Positions 6,406-12,304 of a stretch of 12,304 nt of DNA are shown in pieces (position 1 is the first letter of the stretch; each line of letters begins with the position of its first letter). The stretch is from contig JBBQSF010000096.1 of NCBI GenBank assembly GCA_038214085.1, positions 1-12,304 of the forward strand. The letters run 5' to 3'. The notes beneath the pieces are model-generated. The model did no database searches and had not been told where the DNA came from. It saw only the letters and a program-made list of their open reading frames with translations. This DNA is from JBBQSF01 sp038214085. GTDB taxonomy: Bacteria > Bacteroidota > Bacteroidia > Bacteroidales > CG2-30-32-10. The translations under genes were made by a program, and so were the position numbers.

Positions 6406-6458
6406 TACCTTAGAAGTCAGTTTACGCATAAGCCAGACGGGTTAACCCATCGGTATTC
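6399..6458. other. Structured convergent intergenic region
   Basis: The stretch after the small gene holds nested complementary segments: CGTCTG (6399-6404) with CAGACG (6434-6439), CTTA with TAAG inside it, and the palindrome GGGTTAACCC (6439-6448). There is no clean T-run on either strand, so it is not a standard terminator. It lies between two converging genes and may be a bidirectional 3' structure. Confidence 0.4.
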
Positions 6459-6483
6459 TATGGCAAAAGTGAGTGTTTTCTAT

Positions 6484-7344
6484 TTATTTTACAACAACAA
6501 TTTTCCGCACGCAACTGTTTTCGCTGGTTTTTATAGCCAGGAAATAAGTTCCATTTTCCAAATCAGTTAATTCAAAAGTTTTAGAAAATGTGCCAACAAT
6601 ATTTTCGTTTTCGCACAAATTCTGGAGCAATTTTCCTTGAAGATCAAGTATCTGAACTGTAACATTGGTTGGCTTTTCCTGATCTACTGAGATAGTTAAT
6701 TCACTAGAAACTGGATTTGGAAAAACACTTAGATTAATGGCATTTGCAAAAGCCTCGTCATTAAGCCCAGATAAATTGGGAGCCTTTGTATAGCTTGAAA
6801 GATACACATTATTGCTTTTTGAAGCCATTACAGTTTTAAATGCTCCGTAAAAAGTAACTGATTTAAGATTGGTTGAAGGTGCCTGCCATTTAAAAGTCCA
6901 GGTACGGGTATTTGACCCGCTAGTGCCCGCTGCTCGGTGAGTTATATATTTATTGTCATTTGTGCTTGGAGTACTGCTTAGCTTTGTTTCTGTGGTATTG
7001 GTTACAATTAAACTTCCAATCATTTGCCCAACAGGGTTGCCACTGGTAAGTTGTGGCGAAATCTGAAAGCCAAAGCTTGATGCTCCGCTTTCGATTGCTG
7101 TAGCTGTAATGTTATATACAACACCTGCTGAATATCCACTAGCAGGAATATCGCTGGTAATCCAACCACTTACATTGTTAACATTTGCCGAATGACAGGC
7201 CGTGCAATTTTGAGCATCGCCCGGCGAACCACTGTAACCGCCTGGAGGTCCTGCTGAATTTGAAGATGCTTCATTGTTCATAAACCCAAACATCAAAAAT
7301 ACGGGAAGAACGATTGCGAAAGAAAGGAGTAGTTTTTTTCTCAT
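6484..7344 (-). CDS. T9SS-exported choice-of-anchor V protein with CxxCH
   Basis: This is a secreted or surface protein of 286 residues. A signal peptide (MRKKLLLSFAIVLPVFLMFGF) precedes a mature N-terminus rich in Gly/Pro with C47TAC50H51, the covalent c-type heme signature, in the context GYSGSPGDAQNC typical of choice-of-anchor V domains. A beta-rich domain (about 58-190) includes YITHRAAG and WTFKWQAP. The C-terminal 80 residues form a T9SS type A sorting domain: SVFPNPVSSELTIS, DLQGKLL, LENGTYFLAI and a final KIVVVK. The family is known to be exported through the outer membrane by T9SS, with the tail cleaved on the way. Electron transfer or surface binding is possible, but the true function is unknown. 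A promoter-like pair (7378-7410) precedes it. Confidence 0.88.
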   Translation of the reverse strand: MRKKLLLSFAIVLPVFLMFGFMNNEASSNSAGPPGGYSGSPGDAQNCTACHSANVNNVSGWITSDIPASGYSAGVVYNITATAIESGASSFGFQISPQLTSGNPVGQMIGSLIVTNTTETKLSSTPSTNDNKYITHRAAGTSGSNTRTWTFKWQAPSTNLKSVTFYGAFKTVMASKSNNVYLSSYTKAPNLSGLNDEAFANAINLSVFPNPVSSELTISVDQEKPTNVTVQILDLQGKLLQNLCENENIVGTFSKTFELTDLENGTYFLAIKTSENSCVRKIVVVK

Positions 7345-7377
7345 AGCTATATTTTTTTTAACACATTAAAATTATTA

Positions 7378-7410
7378 CAAATTTTAACACATCAACAATT
7401 ATTTTGCAAA
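7378..7410 (-). promoter_or_regulatory. Putative promoter of the T9SS-exported protein gene
   Basis: The minus strand reads TTTG (7407-7410), 20 bases, then TAAAATTTG (7378-7386). The -7 box has three rather than two bases between TA and TTTG, so it is one off the Bacteroidota consensus. The -33 TTTG abuts the oppositely oriented TTTG of the holB promoter. Confidence 0.45.
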
Positions 7411-7434
7411 TTATTTTAAAAAAAATTACTTTTG
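7403..7434 (+). promoter_or_regulatory. holB promoter (TTTG-N20-TACTTTTG)
   Basis: TTTG (7403-7406) and TACTTTTG (7427-7434) are 20 bases apart, an exact fit to the Bacteroidota TTTG-N19-21-TAnnTTTG promoter. The start codon is only 15 nt past the -7 box, so the transcript has a very short leader and no room for a Shine-Dalgarno. Confidence 0.65.
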
Positions 7435-7449
7435 ACTTTTAAAATCATT

Positions 7450-8574
7450 ATGCGGTTTTCAGATATCATCGGGCAGGATACAATAAAAAAAAAGCTGATC
7501 AATTCGGTTTTAGAAAACCGTGTGAGCCATGCCCAGTTGTTTCTGGGCCCCGATGGCTGTGGAAAATTAGCTCTGGCGATTGCTTACGCCCAGTATATTT
7601 CATGCGAAAATAAACAGGCAGATGATTCCTGCGGCGTTTGCCGTTCGTGTGTTAAATATGAAAAACTTGCGCATCCAGATTTGCATTTTATTTATCCCGT
7701 TTCCGGCTCCAAGGATACCAGCAAAACATATCTTAAAGAATGGCGGAGTTTTTTAACAGAAAAAAAATATTATGTCGGGCTAAACGACTGGTTTAAATAT
7801 TTGGAATTTGAGAACAAGCAGGGAATTATCAATGCCAGCGACTGTAACGAAATAATTAAAACATTGAGTTTGCGGGCTTACGAATCGGAATACAAAATTG
7901 TGATTATCTGGATGGTTGAAAAATTATTTCATTCAGCAGCGCCAAAACTGTTAAAAATTCTTGAAGAACCACCTGATAAAACATTATTCATTCTGCTAAG
8001 CGAAAATCCTGATTTAATTTTACCTACAATACTTTCGCGGACTCAGCTTTTAAAAATCCCCCCGATTTCTGATAAATCGCTTATTGAAGCTTTGGTTTCC
8101 AAACAATCGTTGCCACCAAAACGTGCGCATGAAATTGTTCGACTTTCTGCAGGAAATTACACAACAGCACTGTCGCTCCTAAACACTGATGAGGATTCTT
8201 TTTTTAATGCTTTCAGGGAATGGATGTTGTTATGTTACGGAAACAAATTTGCTGATATTGTAAAATGGATTGAAGATTTGGCTAAAACTGGAAGGGAAAA
8301 ACAGAAACAATTTTTAAGGTATGGCCTAGAAATAGTGAGAAGTTGCACTTTATACAACTTTAGCCAACATCAGCTTATTTTAAACGAACAGGAAGAAGAA
8401 ACAGCATTTATTGCAAAAATTGCCAAATTTATTCACCCTGGCAATGCCGTACTTTTTTCTGATGAGTTTGAGCGGGCAGTTTACCATATTGAGCGAAATG
8501 CAAATCCGAAAATACTTATGCTTGATTTGTCCATAAAAGCAGCCGAATTTTTGAAAAGAGCTCCCGGAAATTAA
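7450..8574 (+). CDS. holB: DNA polymerase III subunit delta' (clamp loader)
   Basis: This is an AAA+ subunit of the clamp loader that opens and places the sliding clamp at replication forks. From the ATG at 7450 the product has 374 residues starting MRFSDIIGQ, the usual family opening; the TTG at 7432 lies inside the promoter and is rejected. A Walker A-like loop GPDGCGK (33-39) is followed by Leu rather than Ser/Thr. The zinc-binding cysteines C52, C61, C64 and C67 are all present. The segment SAAPKLLKILEEPP and the sensor-1 SRT (196-198) match DnaX/HolB proteins. The C-terminal domain is less conserved. The gene heads the block holB-ricT-gldH-PBP1A, although a 287-bp gap with a repeat array separates it from ricT. 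Confidence 0.93.
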   Translation: MRFSDIIGQDTIKKKLINSVLENRVSHAQLFLGPDGCGKLALAIAYAQYISCENKQADDSCGVCRSCVKYEKLAHPDLHFIYPVSGSKDTSKTYLKEWRSFLTEKKYYVGLNDWFKYLEFENKQGIINASDCNEIIKTLSLRAYESEYKIVIIWMVEKLFHSAAPKLLKILEEPPDKTLFILLSENPDLILPTILSRTQLLKIPPISDKSLIEALVSKQSLPPKRAHEIVRLSAGNYTTALSLLNTDEDSFFNAFREWMLLCYGNKFADIVKWIEDLAKTGREKQKQFLRYGLEIVRSCTLYNFSQHQLILNEQEEETAFIAKIAKFIHPGNAVLFSDEFERAVYHIERNANPKILMLDLSIKAAEFLKRAPGN

Positions 8575-8589
8575 TCTTTTTTTTTTCGA

Positions 8590-8701
8590 GAATTCTGAAT
8601 TTAGAGTTTAGACATGCCTAGCGGCAGTTAAGAATTCAGAGTTCAGAATTCAGAATTCAGAGTTCAGAATTAGGAATTTAGATTTGGGGATTTAGGGTTA
8701 A
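8590..8701. repeat. Second period-7 array (GAATTCA heptamers)
   Basis: Heptamers of consensus GA(A/G)TTCA run in one register from 8590: GAATTCT, GAATTTA, GAGTTTA, then 21 unrelated bases (8611-8631), then GAATTCA, GAGTTCA, GAATTCA, GAATTCA, GAGTTCA, GAATTAG, GAATTTA and decaying units to 8701. The 21 interrupting bases equal exactly three units, so the register is kept. They begin with GACATGCCTAGC. GAATTC is itself a palindrome, so both strands look alike. Confidence 0.85.
8611..8622 (+). repeat. 12-nt word GACATGCCTAGC, site 2
   Basis: This is identical to the word on the minus strand at 1680-1691. Here it continues GGCAG, giving the perfect small hairpin TGCC-TAGC-GGCA (8615-8626). It is embedded in the second heptamer array in the holB-ricT gap. 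Confidence 0.55.
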
Positions 8702-8810
8702 TCTTTCTCTTTTCTCTTCATGGAAATGTATCTTTCTCCTGTATAATGCAATTCTGCTCACTGAACTGCTATTAATTTCATTTTGCTATTCTACATTGAA
8801 AAAAATCGAT

Positions 8811-8818
8811 TAAATTTG
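8811..8818 (+). promoter_or_regulatory. Putative ricT -7 box
   Basis: TAAATTTG fits the TAnnTTTG element and lies 43 nt before the ricT ATG. The nearest TTTG upstream (8782-8785) is 25 bases away, longer than usual, so the -33 part is doubtful. The rest of the gap after the array (8702-8810) shows nothing I can name. Confidence 0.4.
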
Positions 8819-8861
8819 CAATTTAATAATTAAAAATACGTTAACATCTTCGATTGAAATT

Positions 8862-9959
8862 ATGGGAAGTAGCGGATATTTATCAAGAGGATGCGGATGT
8901 TACCCAAAACCTACGCACAAAAACGATCAGGTTTTTAAACACAGTTGCAATAAACTGGATGTTTATGACTGGTTGAATGATATTCCTATGGCAGAAAGCG
9001 CAATACCGTTTGATTGTGTTGAAGTGCGCTTTAAAAATAGCCGTAAGGATTTTTTTAGAGACACAAGCAATTTGGAATTAATTGTTGGAGATATTGTTGC
9101 GGTTGAATCAAATCCTGGGCATGATTTAGGCATAGTAACACTCACCGGTGAGCTTGTAAAACACCAGATGAAAGCCAAAAAATTTAATCCGGAAAAAGGT
9201 GAAATAAAAAAAGTTTACCGAAAAGCAAAAGCTTCAGATATTGAAAAGTGGGTATCAGCAATTGAACAGGAAAAACATACCATGTTCAAAGCTAGAAAAA
9301 ACGCTTCAGAACTGAACCTCGGCATGAAAATCAGTGATGTGGAATATCAAGGCGATAAAACAAAAGCAATTTTTTATTATACAGCCGAAGAACGCGTTGA
9401 TTTTAGAGAACTGATTAAAATACTTGCAGAGGAGTTTATGGTGCGAATTGAAATGCGCCAGATAGGGGTTAGGCAAGAATCGGGCAGACTTGGAGGAATA
9501 GGATCTTGTGGACGCGAATTGTGTTGCGCTACCTGGCTCACACAGTTTTCATCGGTATCTACCAATACGGCAAGGGTTCAGCAGCTTTCACTCAGTCCGC
9601 AAAAACTTGCAGGGCAGTGCAGTAAATTAAAATGCTGCCTTAATTATGAGTTTGATGTGTATCAGGATGCCATTAAGGATTTTCCAAATACCGATATCTT
9701 GCTTAAAACGAAAAGCGGTGATGCTAACCATCAAAAAACTGATATTTTTAGAGGAATAATGTGGTATTCTTATGTAAATGATTACAGCAATATGTTCCCA
9801 TTATCTGTTGAAAAAGTAAAAGCAATTCAGGAATTAAACTCAAAGGGTACAAAACCCGCAAAGCTGGAAGATTTTGCAGAACAAATAGTCGTTGAAAAGA
9901 AAACAGAGTTCGAAAATGTTGTAGGCCAGGATGATATTTCACGCTTTGACGATAAATAA
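8862..9959 (+). CDS. ricT: PSP1 domain protein RicT (YaaT family)
   Basis: This is a PSP1-domain protein. In Bacillus subtilis RicT works with RicA and RicF in a 4Fe-4S complex that promotes RNase Y-dependent mRNA maturation. In Bacteroidota the partners are not evident from this window, so the role is inferred. The product has 365 residues. The PSP1 core lies at about 50-265, with GDIVAVES and DLGIVTLTGELV early, RQESGRLGGIGSCGREL (C216), C221-C222 in LCCATWL, and C253, C258 and C259 in GQCSKLKCCLNYE. Extra cysteines C11, C13 and C29 stand in the N-terminal extension. The Cys pattern suits metal cluster binding. The C-terminal 90 residues are an extension past PSP1. gldH begins 10 nt after the stop. 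Confidence 0.92.
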   Translation: MGSSGYLSRGCGCYPKPTHKNDQVFKHSCNKLDVYDWLNDIPMAESAIPFDCVEVRFKNSRKDFFRDTSNLELIVGDIVAVESNPGHDLGIVTLTGELVKHQMKAKKFNPEKGEIKKVYRKAKASDIEKWVSAIEQEKHTMFKARKNASELNLGMKISDVEYQGDKTKAIFYYTAEERVDFRELIKILAEEFMVRIEMRQIGVRQESGRLGGIGSCGRELCCATWLTQFSSVSTNTARVQQLSLSPQKLAGQCSKLKCCLNYEFDVYQDAIKDFPNTDILLKTKSGDANHQKTDIFRGIMWYSYVNDYSNMFPLSVEKVKAIQELNSKGTKPAKLEDFAEQIVVEKKTEFENVVGQDDISRFDDK

Positions 9960-9969
9960 TAAAGTTGTC

Positions 9970-10437
9970 ATGAATAAACGCTACCTTTTAATTCTCATTT
10001 TTGGCTTGGTATTATTTGTTGCCTGCGATCCAAACAGGGTTTATGATAAATCAAAAAAAATAACCGAAGGAAACTGGAAAATAGGTGAAATTATTAAGTT
10101 CGATGTTGATATTCACGACACTCTTTCGTATCATAATTTCTATATCAATATCCGAAATAAATCAACATATCCCTACCGCAATCTTTTTCTTTTTTTAAAT
10201 ACTGTTTTCCCTGATAACAGAATTGCACGCGATACGCTGGAATGCATCCTTGCCGACGAAAAAGGCAACTGGCTCGGCAACGGCTTGGGCGATTTAAAGG
10301 ATAACCAGATTTTATTTCGCAAAGGAGTTCGCTTCCCACATTCAGGAATGTATTCTTTTGAGCTGGAACATGCGATGTATGATTCAACATTAACCGGAAT
10401 TTCTGATATCGGAATTCGTATTGAAAAACTTCCTTGA
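9970..10437 (+). CDS. gldH: Gliding motility lipoprotein GldH
   Basis: This is an outer-envelope lipoprotein. In Flavobacterium johnsoniae GldH is required for gliding motility; in non-gliding Bacteroidota its role is probably linked to the T9SS machinery, which is inference. The 155-residue product has the lipobox LFVAC (Cys19) followed by DPNRVYD. Family landmarks follow: a Trp in GNWKIGEIIKFDVDI, YPYRNLFLFL, DTLECILADEKGNWLGNGLGD, and a C-terminal GMYSFELEHAMYD...LTGISDIGIRIEKLP. ATG at 9970 is chosen because it starts directly on the signal peptide (MNKRYLLILIFGLVLF). An upstream frame from 9931 merely overlaps the ricT end. The stop is followed after two bases by the PBP1A start, so the two are surely cotranscribed. 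Confidence 0.93.
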   Translation: MNKRYLLILIFGLVLFVACDPNRVYDKSKKITEGNWKIGEIIKFDVDIHDTLSYHNFYINIRNKSTYPYRNLFLFLNTVFPDNRIARDTLECILADEKGNWLGNGLGDLKDNQILFRKGVRFPHSGMYSFELEHAMYDSTLTGISDIGIRIEKLP

Positions 10438-10439
10438 AA

Positions 10440-12304
10440 ATGAAAGAAGAGAAATCAGGCTTTAGTTTATATATAAAACGCTTTTGGATTATTTATGGTA
10501 TTTCAATTGCTTTTATCATTTTGTTCTTTATTGCCACGTCCTTTGGTTTGCTTGGGTTTATGCCTACTTTTGAAGAGCTCGAAAATCCTAAAACCAACCT
10601 TGCTTCCGAAATATGGTCGTCCGATCAGGTGTTGTTAGGCAAGTATTATAAAGAAAACAGGTCAACCTGCCAGTTCAAAGATCTTTCACCTTACATTGTA
10701 AATGCTTTAATTGCAACTGAAGATGCCCGTTTTGAAAGCCATTCTGGAATTGATTTCCGCAGTCTTTTTCGCGTACTTTTTGGTGTTATAACTGGAAATC
10801 GTGGGGCTGGTGGAGGCAGCACCATTACCCAACAATTGGCCAAAAACCTTTTTCCTCGCGAAGAAAAGTCTAATTTCCTTAAAACCGTTTTCCGTAAATT
10901 CAAAGAATGGATTATTGCGATTAAACTAGAAAGAAACTATACCAAACCGGAAATTGCCGCAATGTATCTCAATACAGTTGACTTTGGAAATCTCAGTTTT
11001 GGAATCAAATCAGCAGCCAAAACGTATTTCAATAAAACTCCCGCAGAACTGAATATCGAGGAATCAGCTCTTCTTGTTGGAATGCTTAAAGCACCATCGT
11101 GGTTTAATCCTGTGCGAAATCCCGATCGTGCTAAAAAAAGAAGAGAAGTTGTGCTAAGTCAGATGGTTAAGTACAAATATATTACGGCTAAGCAATACGA
11201 TTCACTAAAGGTTTTGAAGATAGATATGTCAAAATACAAACTTCAGGATCAAAATTCCGGATTGGCGACCTATTTTCGTGAATATTTAAAGGAATTTCTT
11301 AACAAATGGTGCGCGGAACACGAAAAGCCCGATGGCACTCCTTACAATATTTACACCGATGGTTTAAAGGTATATACCACGATCAATTCCAAAATGCAGA
11401 AATATGCTGAAGAAGCTGTTTCTGAATATATAGGAAAAGAACTTCAGCCGCAATTCAACAAGCATTGGGCCGGCGTTAAAAATGCGCCGTACGATTATTC
11501 TTTCAAAAAAGAAGATATTGAAGCCTTGCTCAACACAGCAATGAAAAGATCCGACAGATATATCAAGCTCAAAACCCTTGGCCTGTCAGAGATTCAGATA
11601 AAAGCAAATTTTGAAATACCCACACACATGACTGTTTTTTCATGGAGCAGGGAATTTGACACTATAATGTCTCCAATGGATTCAATAAAATATTACAAAT
11701 GGTTTTTGCAAACAGGGTTGATGAGTATGGAGCCGCAAACAGGTTATGTTCGTGCCTACGTTGGAGGGATTGACTACCGCTACTTTAAATACGATCATGT
11801 TTGTAAAGGGAAACGTCAGGTGGGTTCAACCTTTAAACCATTTATTTATTCCCTAGCCATGCAGGAAGGCGAATTTTCACCTTGTACCAAGGTGCCCAAC
11901 GTACCGGTTACTTTTGATATGCCTGGTGGAACCAAGTGGACTCCAAAAAATTCAGGTGGTGGCAAAGAAGGCGAAATGGTAACCCTTAAATGGGCGCTTG
12001 CAAATTCAGTAAACCAGATTTCGGCATATTTAATGAAAAGATACTCTCCTTTTGCTGTTGTGAAAATTGCGCGCAAAATGGGAATTACAAGCGATGTTCC
12101 TCCGGTTTACTCCATTTGCTTAGGAACTCCAGACCTAACTGTTTATGAAATGGTTGGAGCCTTTAGCACTTTTGCAAATAAAGGTGTTCATATCGACCCC
12201 ATTTTTATTACCCGTATTGAAGACAAACAAGGAAATATTCTTGAAACATTTAAGCCCAAAACACAGGAAGCAATCAGCGAAGAAACTGCATATCTTATGC
12301 TTCT
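10440..12304 (+). CDS. mrcA: Class A penicillin-binding protein 1A (3' truncated by window)
   Basis: This is a bifunctional peptidoglycan synthase anchored in the inner membrane: a GT51 glycosyltransferase polymerises lipid II and a transpeptidase crosslinks the strands. 621 codons are visible and the frame is open to the window end. A membrane anchor covers about 15-40. The GT51 domain shows EDARFESHSGID (catalytic Glu94), GGSTITQQLAKN (125-136) and a following RKFKEWIIAIKLE block. A linker region of about 250 residues precedes the transpeptidase SxxK motif in QVGSTFKPF (Ser463, Lys466) and SxN in ANSVNQ (Ser523-Asn525). The KTG motif would lie past the window. The start ATG at 10440 is two bases after the gldH stop. 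The symbol follows E. coli naming; PBP1A is the safer label. Confidence 0.95.
   Translation, partial: MKEEKSGFSLYIKRFWIIYGISIAFIILFFIATSFGLLGFMPTFEELENPKTNLASEIWSSDQVLLGKYYKENRSTCQFKDLSPYIVNALIATEDARFESHSGIDFRSLFRVLFGVITGNRGAGGGSTITQQLAKNLFPREEKSNFLKTVFRKFKEWIIAIKLERNYTKPEIAAMYLNTVDFGNLSFGIKSAAKTYFNKTPAELNIEESALLVGMLKAPSWFNPVRNPDRAKKRREVVLSQMVKYKYITAKQYDSLKVLKIDMSKYKLQDQNSGLATYFREYLKEFLNKWCAEHEKPDGTPYNIYTDGLKVYTTINSKMQKYAEEAVSEYIGKELQPQFNKHWAGVKNAPYDYSFKKEDIEALLNTAMKRSDRYIKLKTLGLSEIQIKANFEIPTHMTVFSWSREFDTIMSPMDSIKYYKWFLQTGLMSMEPQTGYVRAYVGGIDYRYFKYDHVCKGKRQVGSTFKPFIYSLAMQEGEFSPCTKVPNVPVTFDMPGGTKWTPKNSGGGKEGEMVTLKWALANSVNQISAYLMKRYSPFAVVKIARKMGITSDVPPVYSICLGTPDLTVYEMVGAFSTFANKGVHIDPIFITRIEDKQGNILETFKPKTQEAISEETAYLML

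Noticed and set aside
8575..8600. T-run after the holB stop as an intrinsic terminator
   Set aside because: No stable hairpin precedes the T-run, so termination there cannot be supported.
9377..9565. Minus-strand ORF inside ricT, and similar antisense frames at 8963, 9748, 10145, 10691 and 11846
   Set aside because: These are shadows of strongly coding plus-strand genes (ricT, gldH, PBP1A) without own motifs.

Overview
The window is AT-rich DNA from a member of the Bacteroidota, probably a Bacteroidales or Flavobacteriia-like lineage. The evidence is a secreted protein with a C-terminal type IX secretion (T9SS) sorting domain, the gliding lipoprotein GldH, an S46 dipeptidyl-peptidase, promoters of the TTTG-N19-21-TAnnTTTG type, and the gene run holB-ricT-gldH-PBP1A that I recall from this phylum. 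No rRNA, tRNA, CRISPR array or transposase gene is visible.

Layout. Positions 1-737 carry no gene. They hold two about 90% identical, about 235-bp elements bounded by the inverted repeat TGTCCGATAAAAAAA (MITE-like), followed by a REP-like imperfect palindrome. Then, on the minus strand, come a rubrerythrin carrying a lipoprotein signal (738-1403), a 224-bp array of 32 in-register heptanucleotides directly upstream of its start (1409-1632), a DUF2231-type membrane protein (1707-2138), and an S46 peptidase with its own terminator (2228-4387). A plus-strand gene (4544-5422) encodes an extremely basic lipoprotein built of about six 40-residue repeats. It converges on the exodeoxyribonuclease III gene xth (5429-6193, minus). 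A 55-residue basic protein (6238-6405, plus) diverges from xth. A T9SS-exported protein with a CxxCH motif (6484-7344, minus) diverges from holB (7450-8574, plus); the two putative promoters share a palindromic -33 box. After a second heptanucleotide array (8590-8701), ricT, gldH and the truncated PBP1A gene follow as a tight unit to the window end.

How the genes relate. The right-hand block is cellular core: a clamp-loader subunit, a PSP1/RicT protein, a lipoprotein needed for gliding, and a peptidoglycan synthase. The left-hand block is envelope and stress related: a rubrerythrin-like lipoprotein, a periplasmic peptidase, an unknown basic lipoprotein and DNA repair. The least explained items are the repeat-built basic lipoprotein, the two period-7 arrays that both associate with the same 12-nt word GACATGCCTAGC, and the paired MITE-like elements with mutually exclusive hairpins.
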